Shown: one piece after another, positions 28,008-35,997 of the stretch
Position numbering within the stretch: position 1 is the stretch's first letter
Layout: every line of letters begins with the position of its first letter
Source of the DNA: Psychromonas algicola
GTDB taxonomy: Bacteria; Pseudomonadota; Gammaproteobacteria; Enterobacterales; Psychromonadaceae
NCBI RefSeq assembly: GCF_004378355.1
Contig: NZ_SNUB01000018.1
Coordinates: 1-64,000, forward strand
DNA: 64,000 bases
Direction of reading: 5' to 3'
The notes under the pieces: model-generated
The model's database searches: none
What the model was told of the DNA's origin: nothing
What the model saw: only the letters and a program-made list of their open reading frames with translations
Made by a program: the position numbers and the translations under genes

Positions 28008-29027
28008 TTATATCGGCAGTACTCTGTTGCGGCCTAGTTTTTTAGCTTTATACATATAATCATCGGCTCGGGCGACAAAGTCCGCCATGGTTTCATTAGG
28101 TTTACCTTCAACCACACCAAATGAAGCCGTGATATTATTAATTTGTTGGCCTGAACGTTTATCTTTTAATGAAATCTTTTCAAACTGTTTACGTAATGTT
28201 TCCGCAAAATGACGGGCAATACGAATATTAGTCTGAGGAATCAAGATGGTGAATTCTTCTCCACCAAAACGATAGGCTGTACTGCCATTACGCATATTAT
28301 CATTAATTTTTCGACCTACCGCTTTTAGTACTTGGTCACCTAATAAGTGTCCCCAAGTATCATTAAAGCTTTTGAAATGGTCTATATCACATAGAATAAG
28401 ACATAAACCTTTAGTGCCTTTATTTAAATATGCCGTTAATTCAGTATCAAAAGCGTGACGATTAAATAACCCAGTCAAAGAGTCAAACATAGCCGCGTTG
28501 TTACTTTTAACCAACTGCTCTTTTAAGCTGTCTATTTCATTTTTTGCAACGGCTAAACTATTACCAAAAAAGCTAGTTGCGTTACGCATTAATTTTGCGT
28601 CTCTTTCCAAGTTTTTTAATAAACTAACGACTTCATCAATTGACCAACCTTCTTCTTCTACTTTACTTATATTCGCAAAGGTTTTTTCACACGATTGTTG
28701 GAACTGATTGGTATCTGTTCGTGTATCAATGATCGACTTATCTAATTGAGTCATCATTTTTTCGATGGTGGTGCGCAATTCCCAAGTTTCACTTTCTTGC
28801 TCGGGCATAACATGCTCTCGATAGATTGATTCAGCTTGAATTGGTGGGCAAATTTCGCAAGAAGCCAGCAGCTTATCCATAGCTTCTTTTAATGGCGTAT
28901 TGGTTTCAGCCACATAATGGTACCAAAGCGCATAGTTATTTGGGGTTGTTGGCACTGAATACTTCATCATCAGTGGCAGTGCTTTTTTTAAGTTTTGTGC
29001 AGATTCAACAATTAGTTCTTTGCTCAT
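28008..29027 (-). CDS. Diguanylate cyclase (GGDEF protein)
   Basis: A 339-residue cytosolic protein. Residues 1-170 form an alpha-helical sensory or dimerisation region with cysteines C57 and C60 (SCEIC) and a coiled coil near 135-175. The GGDEF domain spans about 175-339: DSLTGLFNRHAF, DIDHFKSFNDTWGH and the active-site GGEEF at 255-259, competent for c-di-GMP synthesis. The inhibitory I-site RxxD is degenerate (RNGS at 246-249), so feedback control may be weak. A 16-base motif upstream (29113-29128) is shared with the pomA upstream region. The input signal is unknown. Confidence 0.88.
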   Translation of the reverse strand: MSKELIVESAQNLKKALPLMMKYSVPTTPNNYALWYHYVAETNTPLKEAMDKLLASCEICPPIQAESIYREHVMPEQESETWELRTTIEKMMTQLDKSIIDTRTDTNQFQQSCEKTFANISKVEEEGWSIDEVVSLLKNLERDAKLMRNATSFFGNSLAVAKNEIDSLKEQLVKSNNAAMFDSLTGLFNRHAFDTELTAYLNKGTKGLCLILCDIDHFKSFNDTWGHLLGDQVLKAVGRKINDNMRNGSTAYRFGGEEFTILIPQTNIRIARHFAETLRKQFEKISLKDKRSGQQINNITASFGVVEGKPNETMADFVARADDYMYKAKKLGRNRVLPI

Positions 29028-29147
29028 TGGGACCTTTTAAAACATTTAAATTAATAGAATTAACATATAAAAGTATAGTTATATTAAATTATTAGTACAC
29101 ATTATGTTAGCCAAATAGTTCACAACTTTATTTTTTATAAAGAAAGA

Positions 29148-29371
29148 ATACCAATTACATTAAATAAGTGTTCTAAATTTTGCGTAGGATAAATGACTTA
29201 GTTCAAGGCATAAGTCGAGGTCTTTCGAGAGGTTAACTGCGTTAACCCTCTATCGACAGTATTAAGTAAAACACCTTAATACTTTAAGGGTTATTTCCTT
29301 TATGAAACTTATAACGAAGAAATAAGTTATTTTAACAAGTAAAATAGATCAGTTAATTAGTGTGATTGGTA
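29148..29371. mobile_element. MITE-like palindromic element, copy C (224 bp, long form)
   Basis: Starts ATACCAATTACATTAAAT and ends GTGATTGGTA. It carries an extra module of about 60 bp relative to the 162-bp copies, including the hairpin GAGGTTAAC-TGC-GTTAACCCTC and GTATTAAGTAAAAC. It lies in the 540-bp gap between the divergent GGDEF and MarC genes; nothing else supportable is seen in that gap. Confidence 0.8.
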
Positions 29372-29568
29372 CAACCCCTTTAGAATGAAATAGACACTTT
29401 TTTGTTTGTTTTTTAGTCTATTCATTTAAATAAAACAGCTATTTACACTGCTTTATAAAGTCAGTAACCTAGCGCGATTAACATAGTTAAGCTTAGCGTA
29501 TTAATAACGATAAATGCCCTGCTTGATTATATATTGAGTTACTTTCTTATTTAAATATTGAGACAAAC

Positions 29569-30165
29569 ATGGATATCGCATTATTTCTTCACGCCTTAAC
29601 GGGTTTATTAGTAATTATCGACCCTATTGGTGCAGCCCTCATTTTCAACTCTTTAACATCAGGTAGCGATCAAAAACACCGTAATGCTATGGCAATGAAG
29701 TCGGTGATCATAAGTGGTGTCACGCTTATTTTATTTGGTAATTACGGTGAAGCCTTGTTTTATCATTTAGGTATTAATATTAATTCACTACGCATTTCTG
29801 GTGGCTTATTATTATTTTACACCGCCTTTATGATGATCACACAAGAGTTAAAATATACAAGTACAGAAAAGAATGTTGATATTTCTGTATTTCCTATGTC
29901 AATTCCACTATTAGCAGGCCCAGGCACGTTAACACTGGCGATATTATTATTCTCTCAAAATGAAACGAGCACGGCTCTTATTTCAGTTGGCTCTGCTATC
30001 GTTTGCATATTATTACTAACACTCGTTGCGATGATCACTTCAAAGTATTTAAAGAAGATTATTGGTAAAACAGGTGATGAAATTTTACGCCGTTTTTTAG
30101 GCGTTATTCTTGCGGCATTAGCTATTCAATTTATTTACGAAGGTATACGCAATATCTCGATGTAA
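29569..30165 (+). CDS. MarC-family integral membrane protein
   Basis: A 198-residue protein with six predicted membrane segments. The conserved start region LTGLLVIIDPIGAALIFNSLT, the central LRISGGLLLFYTAFMMI and the second repeat FPMSIPLLAGPGTLTLAILLF belong to MarC/YhgN proteins. Despite its name MarC has no proven role in antibiotic resistance, and the family's function is unknown. It is convergent with dinB, which ends 21 bases beyond it. Confidence 0.87.
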   Translation: MDIALFLHALTGLLVIIDPIGAALIFNSLTSGSDQKHRNAMAMKSVIISGVTLILFGNYGEALFYHLGININSLRISGGLLLFYTAFMMITQELKYTSTEKNVDISVFPMSIPLLAGPGTLTLAILLFSQNETSTALISVGSAIVCILLLTLVAMITSKYLKKIIGKTGDEILRRFLGVILAALAIQFIYEGIRNISM

Positions 30166-30186
30166 TTTTTATATTAACCACAAAAT

Positions 30187-31296
30187 TTATTCGTCAATCA
30201 AGCTTAACTGAATCGGATGCTCATTCGCTTTGTCGGCTAAACCTACACTTAACCCTAATAACCGAATCGGCTTATTAGGGTTTGCTTCTATTAATTGATG
30301 TAATAATTGCTCAAATATCGATTCATTTAATTGCGTGTATTTACGTTCGGTACTTTTGATCACAAAGTCACTAAATTTAACCTTCACCCCTAATTTAGTG
30401 ATGCGTTTTTTATCCAAATGTTTTTCTACGCGTAATAATAGTTCTTGGTAATACTGTTGCAGATAACTTACACATTGCGCTTCACTTAAAAGGTTATGTT
30501 CAAAGGTATGTTCAACGGCAACCGACTTTCGTTCACGGTTAGGTTGTACTTGCCGATTATCAATCCCTTTACTATAAGCTAATAACGACTGACCTAACTT
30601 ACCAAACTCGGCGAGCAGTTTTTGCTCAGGGTACTGCGCAATATCATGACAATTGAATAAGCCTTTTTCTGCTAAATTTTGTTGCCCTACTTTACCGACA
30701 CCCGGTATTTTTTTAAGCGGTAATTGTGAAATAAATTCCATTGCTTGCTCTGGGCTAATCACACATTGACCGTTAGGCTTATTTTCATCGGATGCGATCT
30801 TAGCCAAAAATTTACAGTAAGACACGCCAGCCGAAGCGGTTAGATTCAACTCTTCTTCAATGGCACGTCTAATATCTTGTGCTATAAAAGTAGCAGAGCC
30901 TTGAAACAGTTCACAATCAGTGACATCTAAAAAGGCTTCATCTAAAGAGAGTGGTTCAACGAGATGAGTGTAACGATTAAATATTTCGCGGAGTTTTTTC
31001 GAGACTTCAACATAAACTGACATGCGCCCAGGCACAATCACTAATTCAGGGCATAATTGCTTTGCTTTAAAAACAGGCATTGCCGAATGTAAACCATATT
31101 CACGTGCAATGTAATTACAAGTTGATAACACGCCTCTATGCTGGCTTTTACCACCAATTGCTAAAGGCACTGTGGCATAAGCTGGATTATCTCGAATTTC
31201 AACGGATGCAAAAAAAGAATCCATATCAATATGAATGATTTTGCGTTGTGTATGTGAAGAATCCACAGCAGTTTCTCGAAGTGCATCTAGATTCAT
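30187..31296 (-). CDS. dinB: DNA polymerase IV
   Basis: A 369-residue Y-family translesion polymerase. It has KIIHIDMDSFFASVE (first catalytic Asp), LSLDEAFLDVT (Ser-Leu-Asp-Glu), ASAGVSYCKFLAKIASDENKPNGQ and the helix-hairpin-helix PLKKIPGVGKVG. The C-terminus NEHPIQLSLIDE contains QLSLI, the beta-clamp binding motif. The first frame codon is at 31329, but MNLDAL at 31296 with AGGGGG 10 bases upstream is preferred; E. coli DinB starts about 19 residues later. No LexA box is obvious upstream. Confidence 0.92.
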   Translation of the reverse strand: MNLDALRETAVDSSHTQRKIIHIDMDSFFASVEIRDNPAYATVPLAIGGKSQHRGVLSTCNYIAREYGLHSAMPVFKAKQLCPELVIVPGRMSVYVEVSKKLREIFNRYTHLVEPLSLDEAFLDVTDCELFQGSATFIAQDIRRAIEEELNLTASAGVSYCKFLAKIASDENKPNGQCVISPEQAMEFISQLPLKKIPGVGKVGQQNLAEKGLFNCHDIAQYPEQKLLAEFGKLGQSLLAYSKGIDNRQVQPNRERKSVAVEHTFEHNLLSEAQCVSYLQQYYQELLLRVEKHLDKKRITKLGVKVKFSDFVIKSTERKYTQLNESIFEQLLHQLIEANPNKPIRLLGLSVGLADKANEHPIQLSLIDE

Positions 31297-31380
31297 ATTT
31301 TGATGCCCCCTGCTTAAAGCGAATAGCAAAAACTGTTTTTATATACAGCTATATTATTGAAATCATTATAAATTACAAGA

Positions 31381-31429
31381 GGTAATGTCATTACACTATT
31401 GACATTACCCTAAGGGGAAAGGTTATTCT
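31381..31429 (+). promoter_or_regulatory. CueR-type copA promoter with overlapping inverted repeat
   Basis: TTGACA (31399-31404) and TATTCT (31424-31429) are 19 bp apart, the long spacer of MerR-class promoters. The spacer holds a pseudo-dyad ACCC...AAAGGT placed as in E. coli PcopA. The -35 is also the right arm of a perfect 10-base inverted repeat, GGTAATGTCA (31381-31390) and TGACATTACC (31400-31409). Confidence 0.75.
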
Positions 31430-31467
31430 CTAATGATTGCTAACCTTTAACTAAGACGAGTGATTCA

Positions 31468-33861
31468 ATGAATAATTTACAACAAGTTACATTCCCTGTT
31501 TATGGGATGAATTGTGCGTCATGCGCAAGTAAACTTTCGGCTGTTTTTAATGAAATAGACGGTATTGAAGCCAATGTAAATATCACCTTAGAAAAAGCAA
31601 CGCTGGCCATAGATTCAACAATAGTCACTACTAACATCGCGTCTAAAATTGATACTATTTTGCAGCAAAAAGGTTATCAAACTGACTATCAAAATATCAC
31701 TTTTGATACAGATTGGTCATGTGCAAGCTGTGTTGAAGCAACGCTTAAAGGCATCAGAAAACACCCTTTAGTATTAGATGCTAAAGCTAACTTAGCAACA
31801 CAAACTTTGTATGTTGAAACGCTCGCCAGCTTTGTTAATGAGCAGATGATCGATGAATTGATTGCGCTTAGTCCTAAAAAATTAGTTCAGAAATTAGCCA
31901 TTACATCACAGCAACAGTTGGCGGAAAAGCAACAAGCAGAACAACAAAAACAGCAAAAAGAAAAACGTCAGCTAATGATTGCATTAACGCTTAGCATTCC
32001 TTTTTGGTTAGCCATGTTAAGTATGTTATTTAGCGAAACACACTTACTTAACCCTTGGTTGCAATTCGCCCTAGCCACTCCTTTACAGTTTATTATTGGC
32101 GCTCGCTTTTATGTTGGCGCATGGAAAAGCATTAAAGGCCGTTCGGCAAATATGGATCTATTAGTTGTATTAGGCACATCTGCGGCTTATTTATTTAGCC
32201 TTTACATGTTATTTAAAGGCGACTTTCAACATTTGTATTTTGAAAGTAGTAGCTTAGTTATTGTATTAATTAGACTTGGTAAATATTTAGAATTTAGAGC
32301 CAAACAAGCAAGTAGTAAGGCGATCAGTGCTTTAAGTAAATTACAAGCAACGGAAGCGTTAGTTAAAAAGGGTAAAGTTTTTCAAAAGGTTTCCATTGAA
32401 CAAGTTCAAGTCAACGATCTCGTACAAATTGCAGTGGGCGATAAAGTGCCTGTTGATGGCGTTGTAATTGAAGGAACAAGTTATATTGATGAGGCTTTAT
32501 TAACAGGTGAAAGTAAACCACTTAATAAGCAAAAAAATGACCTAGTTTTTGCAGGTAGCATTAACGGTGATGGTGTTTTGCTAATTAAAACAACAGCGGT
32601 TAATGAACAAACCAAGTTGCATAGCATTATCCAACTCGTTGAATCTGCACAAATGAGTAAAGCGCCCATTTTAGAATTGGTAGATAAAGTCAGTGCTATT
32701 TTTGTCCCTATCGTGTTAGCAATTGCATTGCTTACTTTTATAGCTTGGTTCTCTATTACACAGGATTTTGAACAAGCTTTGATTTACAGCGTTGCCGTTT
32801 TAGTGATTGCTTGCCCTTGTGCGCTAGGATTAGCAACACCAACAGCCATGGTAGTTGGTACGGGTTTAGCCGCGCAAAAAGGGATTTTGATAAAAGATAT
32901 TAATACGCTACAACTCGCACACAAACTTGACTGTATTGCCTTTGATAAAACAGGCACTTTAACCAAAGGCCAAGTCAGTTTAAAAAATGTCATTTCGCTA
33001 GACGAAAACTTTCTGCCTTTATTACTAGGTTTACAACAATCAAGTAAGCATCCTATCGCTAAAGCGATCATTGATTACTGTGAAAAAACACAAAAAAGTA
33101 AACCTTTCCAAGCTTGTGAAGTCACTGCTATTAACACGATTCACGGACAAGGCATACATGGTATATATGAAGACTCTGCAATTATCGCTGGCAATGAGCA
33201 GCTGCTAATTCACTTTGATATTGATTTACAAGATAGAATAAACCAACAATCACTTAATATCGATCAAGCGGATAATACGATTTATGTTGCTTACCAAGGA
33301 AAGTTAGTGGGTTATTTTTCTATTGAAGATCAATGCCGCGTTGAGAGTAAACAAGCAATTGAAAATCTACATCAATTAGGCTTATCAACTGTATTAATCA
33401 GTGGTGATAAACAGAGTGTTGTGGAAGCGATGAGTAAACAATTAGGTATTAATACTTTTTATGCGCAACAAACACCTGAGCAAAAATTACAAGTGCTAGC
33501 TAAGCAACAACAAAGTGGCATGATTGCTATGGTAGGTGATGGGGTGAATGATGCTCCTGCTTTGGCTGCCGCTGATGTAAGTATCGCAATGGGAAGTGGC
33601 AGTGATGCAGCGAAAAAAACAGCAGCTATGACCTTGATGCGCGATGATCCTCGTTTGATTGCTGTTGCGATTAAACTGTCACGCGCAACATGGAAAACCA
33701 TTCAACAAAATCTATTCTGGGCTTTCATTTTTAATAGTTTAGCGATTCCATCTGCTGCTTTAGGTTATTTAACACCTACGATTGCAGCACTCGCGATGAC
33801 AGCTTCAAGCTTAATTGTATTAAGTAATTCATTATTGCTTAAAAATACAAAGTTAAAATGA
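31468..33861 (+). CDS. copA: Copper-exporting P1B-type ATPase CopA
   Basis: A 797-residue inner-membrane Cu(I) pump. There are two N-terminal metal-binding domains: GMNCASC at residues 13-19, and a second with WSCASC near 83-88 that lacks the usual G-M before the first Cys. A charged Gln/Lys linker precedes the membrane part. The copper-binding CPC is at about 449-451 (VIACPCALGLATPT), the phosphorylated Asp lies in DKTGT at about 493, and GDGVNDAP is near 690. Its promoter is CueR-like and a cueR gene lies 213 bases downstream, so copper induction is expected. Confidence 0.94.
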   Translation: MNNLQQVTFPVYGMNCASCASKLSAVFNEIDGIEANVNITLEKATLAIDSTIVTTNIASKIDTILQQKGYQTDYQNITFDTDWSCASCVEATLKGIRKHPLVLDAKANLATQTLYVETLASFVNEQMIDELIALSPKKLVQKLAITSQQQLAEKQQAEQQKQQKEKRQLMIALTLSIPFWLAMLSMLFSETHLLNPWLQFALATPLQFIIGARFYVGAWKSIKGRSANMDLLVVLGTSAAYLFSLYMLFKGDFQHLYFESSSLVIVLIRLGKYLEFRAKQASSKAISALSKLQATEALVKKGKVFQKVSIEQVQVNDLVQIAVGDKVPVDGVVIEGTSYIDEALLTGESKPLNKQKNDLVFAGSINGDGVLLIKTTAVNEQTKLHSIIQLVESAQMSKAPILELVDKVSAIFVPIVLAIALLTFIAWFSITQDFEQALIYSVAVLVIACPCALGLATPTAMVVGTGLAAQKGILIKDINTLQLAHKLDCIAFDKTGTLTKGQVSLKNVISLDENFLPLLLGLQQSSKHPIAKAIIDYCEKTQKSKPFQACEVTAINTIHGQGIHGIYEDSAIIAGNEQLLIHFDIDLQDRINQQSLNIDQADNTIYVAYQGKLVGYFSIEDQCRVESKQAIENLHQLGLSTVLISGDKQSVVEAMSKQLGINTFYAQQTPEQKLQVLAKQQQSGMIAMVGDGVNDAPALAAADVSIAMGSGSDAAKKTAAMTLMRDDPRLIAVAIKLSRATWKTIQQNLFWAFIFNSLAIPSAALGYLTPTIAALAMTASSLIVLSNSLLLKNTKLK

Positions 33862-33878
33862 AAGTGGTCGATTAAGTT

Positions 33879-34040
33879 ATACCAATTACATTAAATAAGC
33901 GATCTAAATTTTGCGCAGAAAAAATGGCTGATTTCAAAGCGTAATTTAAGTTAAATAGTTGTTCTATTTGCGAAAATTACAACGAAAAAATAAATTATTT
34001 TAACAAGTAAAATAGATTAGTTAATTATCGTGATTGGTAT
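33879..34040. mobile_element. MITE-like palindromic element, copy D (162 bp)
   Basis: Starts ATACCAATTACATTAAAT and ends CGTGATTGGTAT, exactly as long as copies A and F but clearly diverged from them inside. It fills most of the gap between copA and cueR and ends 34 bases before the cueR start, so it may contain or displace the cueR promoter. Confidence 0.82.
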
Positions 34041-34074
34041 TATCTATTCAATCAATATTAAGTGGTAAAGTATA

Positions 34075-34467
34075 ATGAAATTATCAATCAGCCAAGTAGC
34101 AACAGAAACCGGCCTCTCTATAAAATCGATTCGACACTATGAATCTATTGGTTTGATAGGCTCACCACCAAGAGATAAAAATGACTATCGCTTTTACCCT
34201 GAAGAGATGGTGAAACAGCTTCATTTTATCCATAAAACAAAACTCGCAGGATTTAATCTCAAAGAGTGTAAAGCGTTATTATTGTTATGTGAAGATGAGC
34301 ATAGAAGCAGTGCAGATGTTAAGAAAATTGCATTACAAAAAATACAAGAAATTGAATTACGTATTCAACAGCAGCAAGCTATTGTGAATCAATTGAAAAA
34401 GATAACGGAACAATGTCCGGGGGACGATCAAGCAAACTGCTCTATTATTGATGCTTTTAGTGCTTAG
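34075..34467 (+). CDS. cueR: Copper-responsive MerR-family activator CueR
   Basis: A 130-residue regulator: winged helix (ISQVATETGLSIKSIRHYESIGLI), dimerisation coiled coil (IQEIELRIQQQQAIVNQLKK) and the metal loop with two cysteines, C114 and C122, spaced C-x7-C (EQCPGDDQANC) as in E. coli CueR C112 and C120. This spacing is diagnostic for Cu(I)/Ag(I) sensing. The stop codon overlaps that of the convergent CWC gene. It probably activates the 19-bp-spacer promoter of copA. Confidence 0.93.
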   Translation: MKLSISQVATETGLSIKSIRHYESIGLIGSPPRDKNDYRFYPEEMVKQLHFIHKTKLAGFNLKECKALLLLCEDEHRSSADVKKIALQKIQEIELRIQQQQAIVNQLKKITEQCPGDDQANCSIIDAFSA

Positions 34468-34691
34468 CCTTCATATTTGATATATGTACTAAAACCTTGA
34501 GGATCGTGATTAAAACGGTTTATACAAGCGTTACAGATACAGGATTTACCAATTAAAGCTTTAGGGATAAGTTTAATAAGTTCAGTTGGGACTTCTACTT
34601 TATTACACCAACAACCATGTTGATTAGTCACTGCACATTGATTATCTTGCTTGCAGAATGGACAAGCATTTGGATTTATCTTCTCTGACAT
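34464..34691 (-). CDS. Cysteine-rich CWC-family protein
   Basis: From ATG 34691 this is a 75-residue protein with three cysteine pairs: CPFCKQDNQC, HGCWC and CICNACINRF. The central CWC gives the family its name and zinc binding is likely. An earlier TTG at 34727 lies in the loop of a perfect hairpin (34716-34739) and is an unlikely start. Function is unknown. The stop codon overlaps the end of convergent cueR by two bases. Confidence 0.7.
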   Translation of the reverse strand: MSEKINPNACPFCKQDNQCAVTNQHGCWCNKVEVPTELIKLIPKALIGKSCICNACINRFNHDPQGFSTYIKYEG

Positions 34692-34715
34692 AACATAACC
34701 GGTAAATGGGGTTAT

Positions 34716-34739
34716 AACCCTATTCAATCGAATAGGGTT
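34716..34739 (-). terminator. Hairpin between the His/Cys-tailed gene and the CWC gene
   Basis: A 10-bp perfect repeat, AACCCTATTC and GAATAGGGTT, surrounds AATC. The sequence after it on the minus strand is not a T run, so it may be a weak terminator or an RNA processing or stability element. Confidence 0.5.
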
Positions 34740-34748
34740 TATTAAGCT

Positions 34749-35288
34749 TTAATGTTTATGCGTTGAACAACCACTATCATTGCAGCAAGCTTCAGAATGT
34801 TCATGGTCATCTTCGCTATGCGCTTCAGAATAACAACCTAATATTTCACTGCTTGGACTATAATCGTCATCATTACCCGCGATATAACGTAAATGTTCCC
34901 ACGTTAACATATAAGCAAAATAGAGGCGGTGCTGACGTTTTGCATTGATATTCTTGGCTTCAAACAATTGGCTACCATTGTAACCTTGTAAAGACTCAAT
35001 AATATTTACGTAGCGTAACCATGGTAATGCATTTTTATTACTTGGATTAAAAGTCACTTTATTAAAAGCTAACAAGGCATTCCAAAAATGCTTATTTGTA
35101 TCAACATTATTTGTTTTTTTAGCTTCTTCAATTAATGAAAAAAAGCTTCTATCTTGCGACTGTTGTATTTTTAAGTAGTCTTTTAATTGAGTAATTAAAT
35201 GCAGTTCAGCTTGATAAAAAAAAGCAGCTAATGAGACTGATTGCTCAGACTTAAATTGTTTAACAAAATGTTCAAAATTAGCTTCCAC
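34749..35288 (-). CDS. Hypothetical protein with His/Cys-rich C-terminal tail
   Basis: A 179-residue soluble, helical protein. The last 30 residues are a probable metal-binding tail (HSEDDHEHSEACCNDSGCST then HKH) with five histidines and three cysteines. The body (LITQLKDYLKIQQSQDRSFF, WNALLAFNKVTF, RLYFAYMLTWEHLRYIAG) is not a family I recognise. It lies beside cueR and copA with a CWC protein between, hinting at copper or zinc handling. That link is inference from position and composition. Confidence 0.6.
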   Translation of the reverse strand: MEANFEHFVKQFKSEQSVSLAAFFYQAELHLITQLKDYLKIQQSQDRSFFSLIEEAKKTNNVDTNKHFWNALLAFNKVTFNPSNKNALPWLRYVNIIESLQGYNGSQLFEAKNINAKRQHRLYFAYMLTWEHLRYIAGNDDDYSPSSEILGCYSEAHSEDDHEHSEACCNDSGCSTHKH

Positions 35289-35309
35289 AAATTTCTCCCG
35301 TTAATTAGC

Positions 35310-35337
35310 AAAAAGGAGTGACTATCGACTCCTTTTT
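35310..35337 (-). terminator. Terminator of the DUF3010 gene
   Basis: Arms AAAAAGGAGT and ACTCCTTTTT with an 8-base loop. The minus-strand product ends in TTTTTGC. It lies 31 bases beyond the stop codon. Confidence 0.75.
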
Positions 35338-35367
35338 CAAATATATGTTTATTTAAGGTAAGTATGA

Positions 35368-35799
35368 CTACCCTACTTTATTTTCTAAATAACCAAAAGC
35401 GGTTAGCATTGCTTGCTCTTGGAATTTTTTAAGGCCTAACTCAACTGCTGTTGGAGTGTTTTGTGCTTTTTTCAAACCTTGTTTAATATATTCAGAAGAA
35501 ATTACTTGAACATCAACACCTTGCATTAACTGTAAAACACCTTCTATTTTAAAGCTTAAGGTATGACCAGCAAATTTACCTTTTAATGCACGCTCACGAA
35601 TAATCACTTTATCGATTTGGTAGTCTTTCATTAATTGTGCAAAATCAAACTGAAATTTCTTTAATGGCTCAGTATTGATTGGATCGTTTAATGTTAGCTT
35701 CGTTGTGCGTACAGGCGGTACGTCATATAAACCGTTTTTATGTTGCATAATAGCGATAACCGCTTCATTACCTGTTAATTCAACACCACATACTCTCAT
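35368..35799 (-). CDS. DUF3010 family protein
   Basis: A 143-residue protein starting MRVCGVELTGNEAVIAIMQH, with KVIIRERALKGKFAGH and a conserved ISSEYIKQGLKKA near the C-terminus. The N-terminal beta-hairpin followed by charged strands recalls an RNase H-like fold, as suggested for such proteins, but there is no proven activity. AAGGAAAAA precedes the ATG at 35799; the frame stays open 19 codons further up without a better start. It has its own terminator. Confidence 0.75.
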   Translation of the reverse strand: MRVCGVELTGNEAVIAIMQHKNGLYDVPPVRTTKLTLNDPINTEPLKKFQFDFAQLMKDYQIDKVIIRERALKGKFAGHTLSFKIEGVLQLMQGVDVQVISSEYIKQGLKKAQNTPTAVELGLKKFQEQAMLTAFGYLENKVG

Positions 35800-35909
35800 T
35801 GTTTTTCCTTTTTCATTATTTGTTTCGATATTCAATTTATATTCGTTATGGCTCACTCACATGGTGTGAACAATAATGGATATAATGGCGCTAGTATATT
35901 CGCCAAAAC

Positions 35910-35942
35910 ATAAAAGCCCTAATCAAAGATTAAGGCTTTTAT
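35910..35942 (-). terminator. Terminator of the IPMS-like gene
   Basis: Arms ATAAAAGCCCTAATC and GATTAAGGCTTTTAT pair with one mismatch around AAA. The minus-strand end is TTTTATG. It lies 56 bases past the IPMS-like stop codon. Confidence 0.7.
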
Positions 35943-35997
35943 CATTTTATAGCTTAATGCTTACTTTTATCGCTGAGCATTAAGTATAAATAAATGA

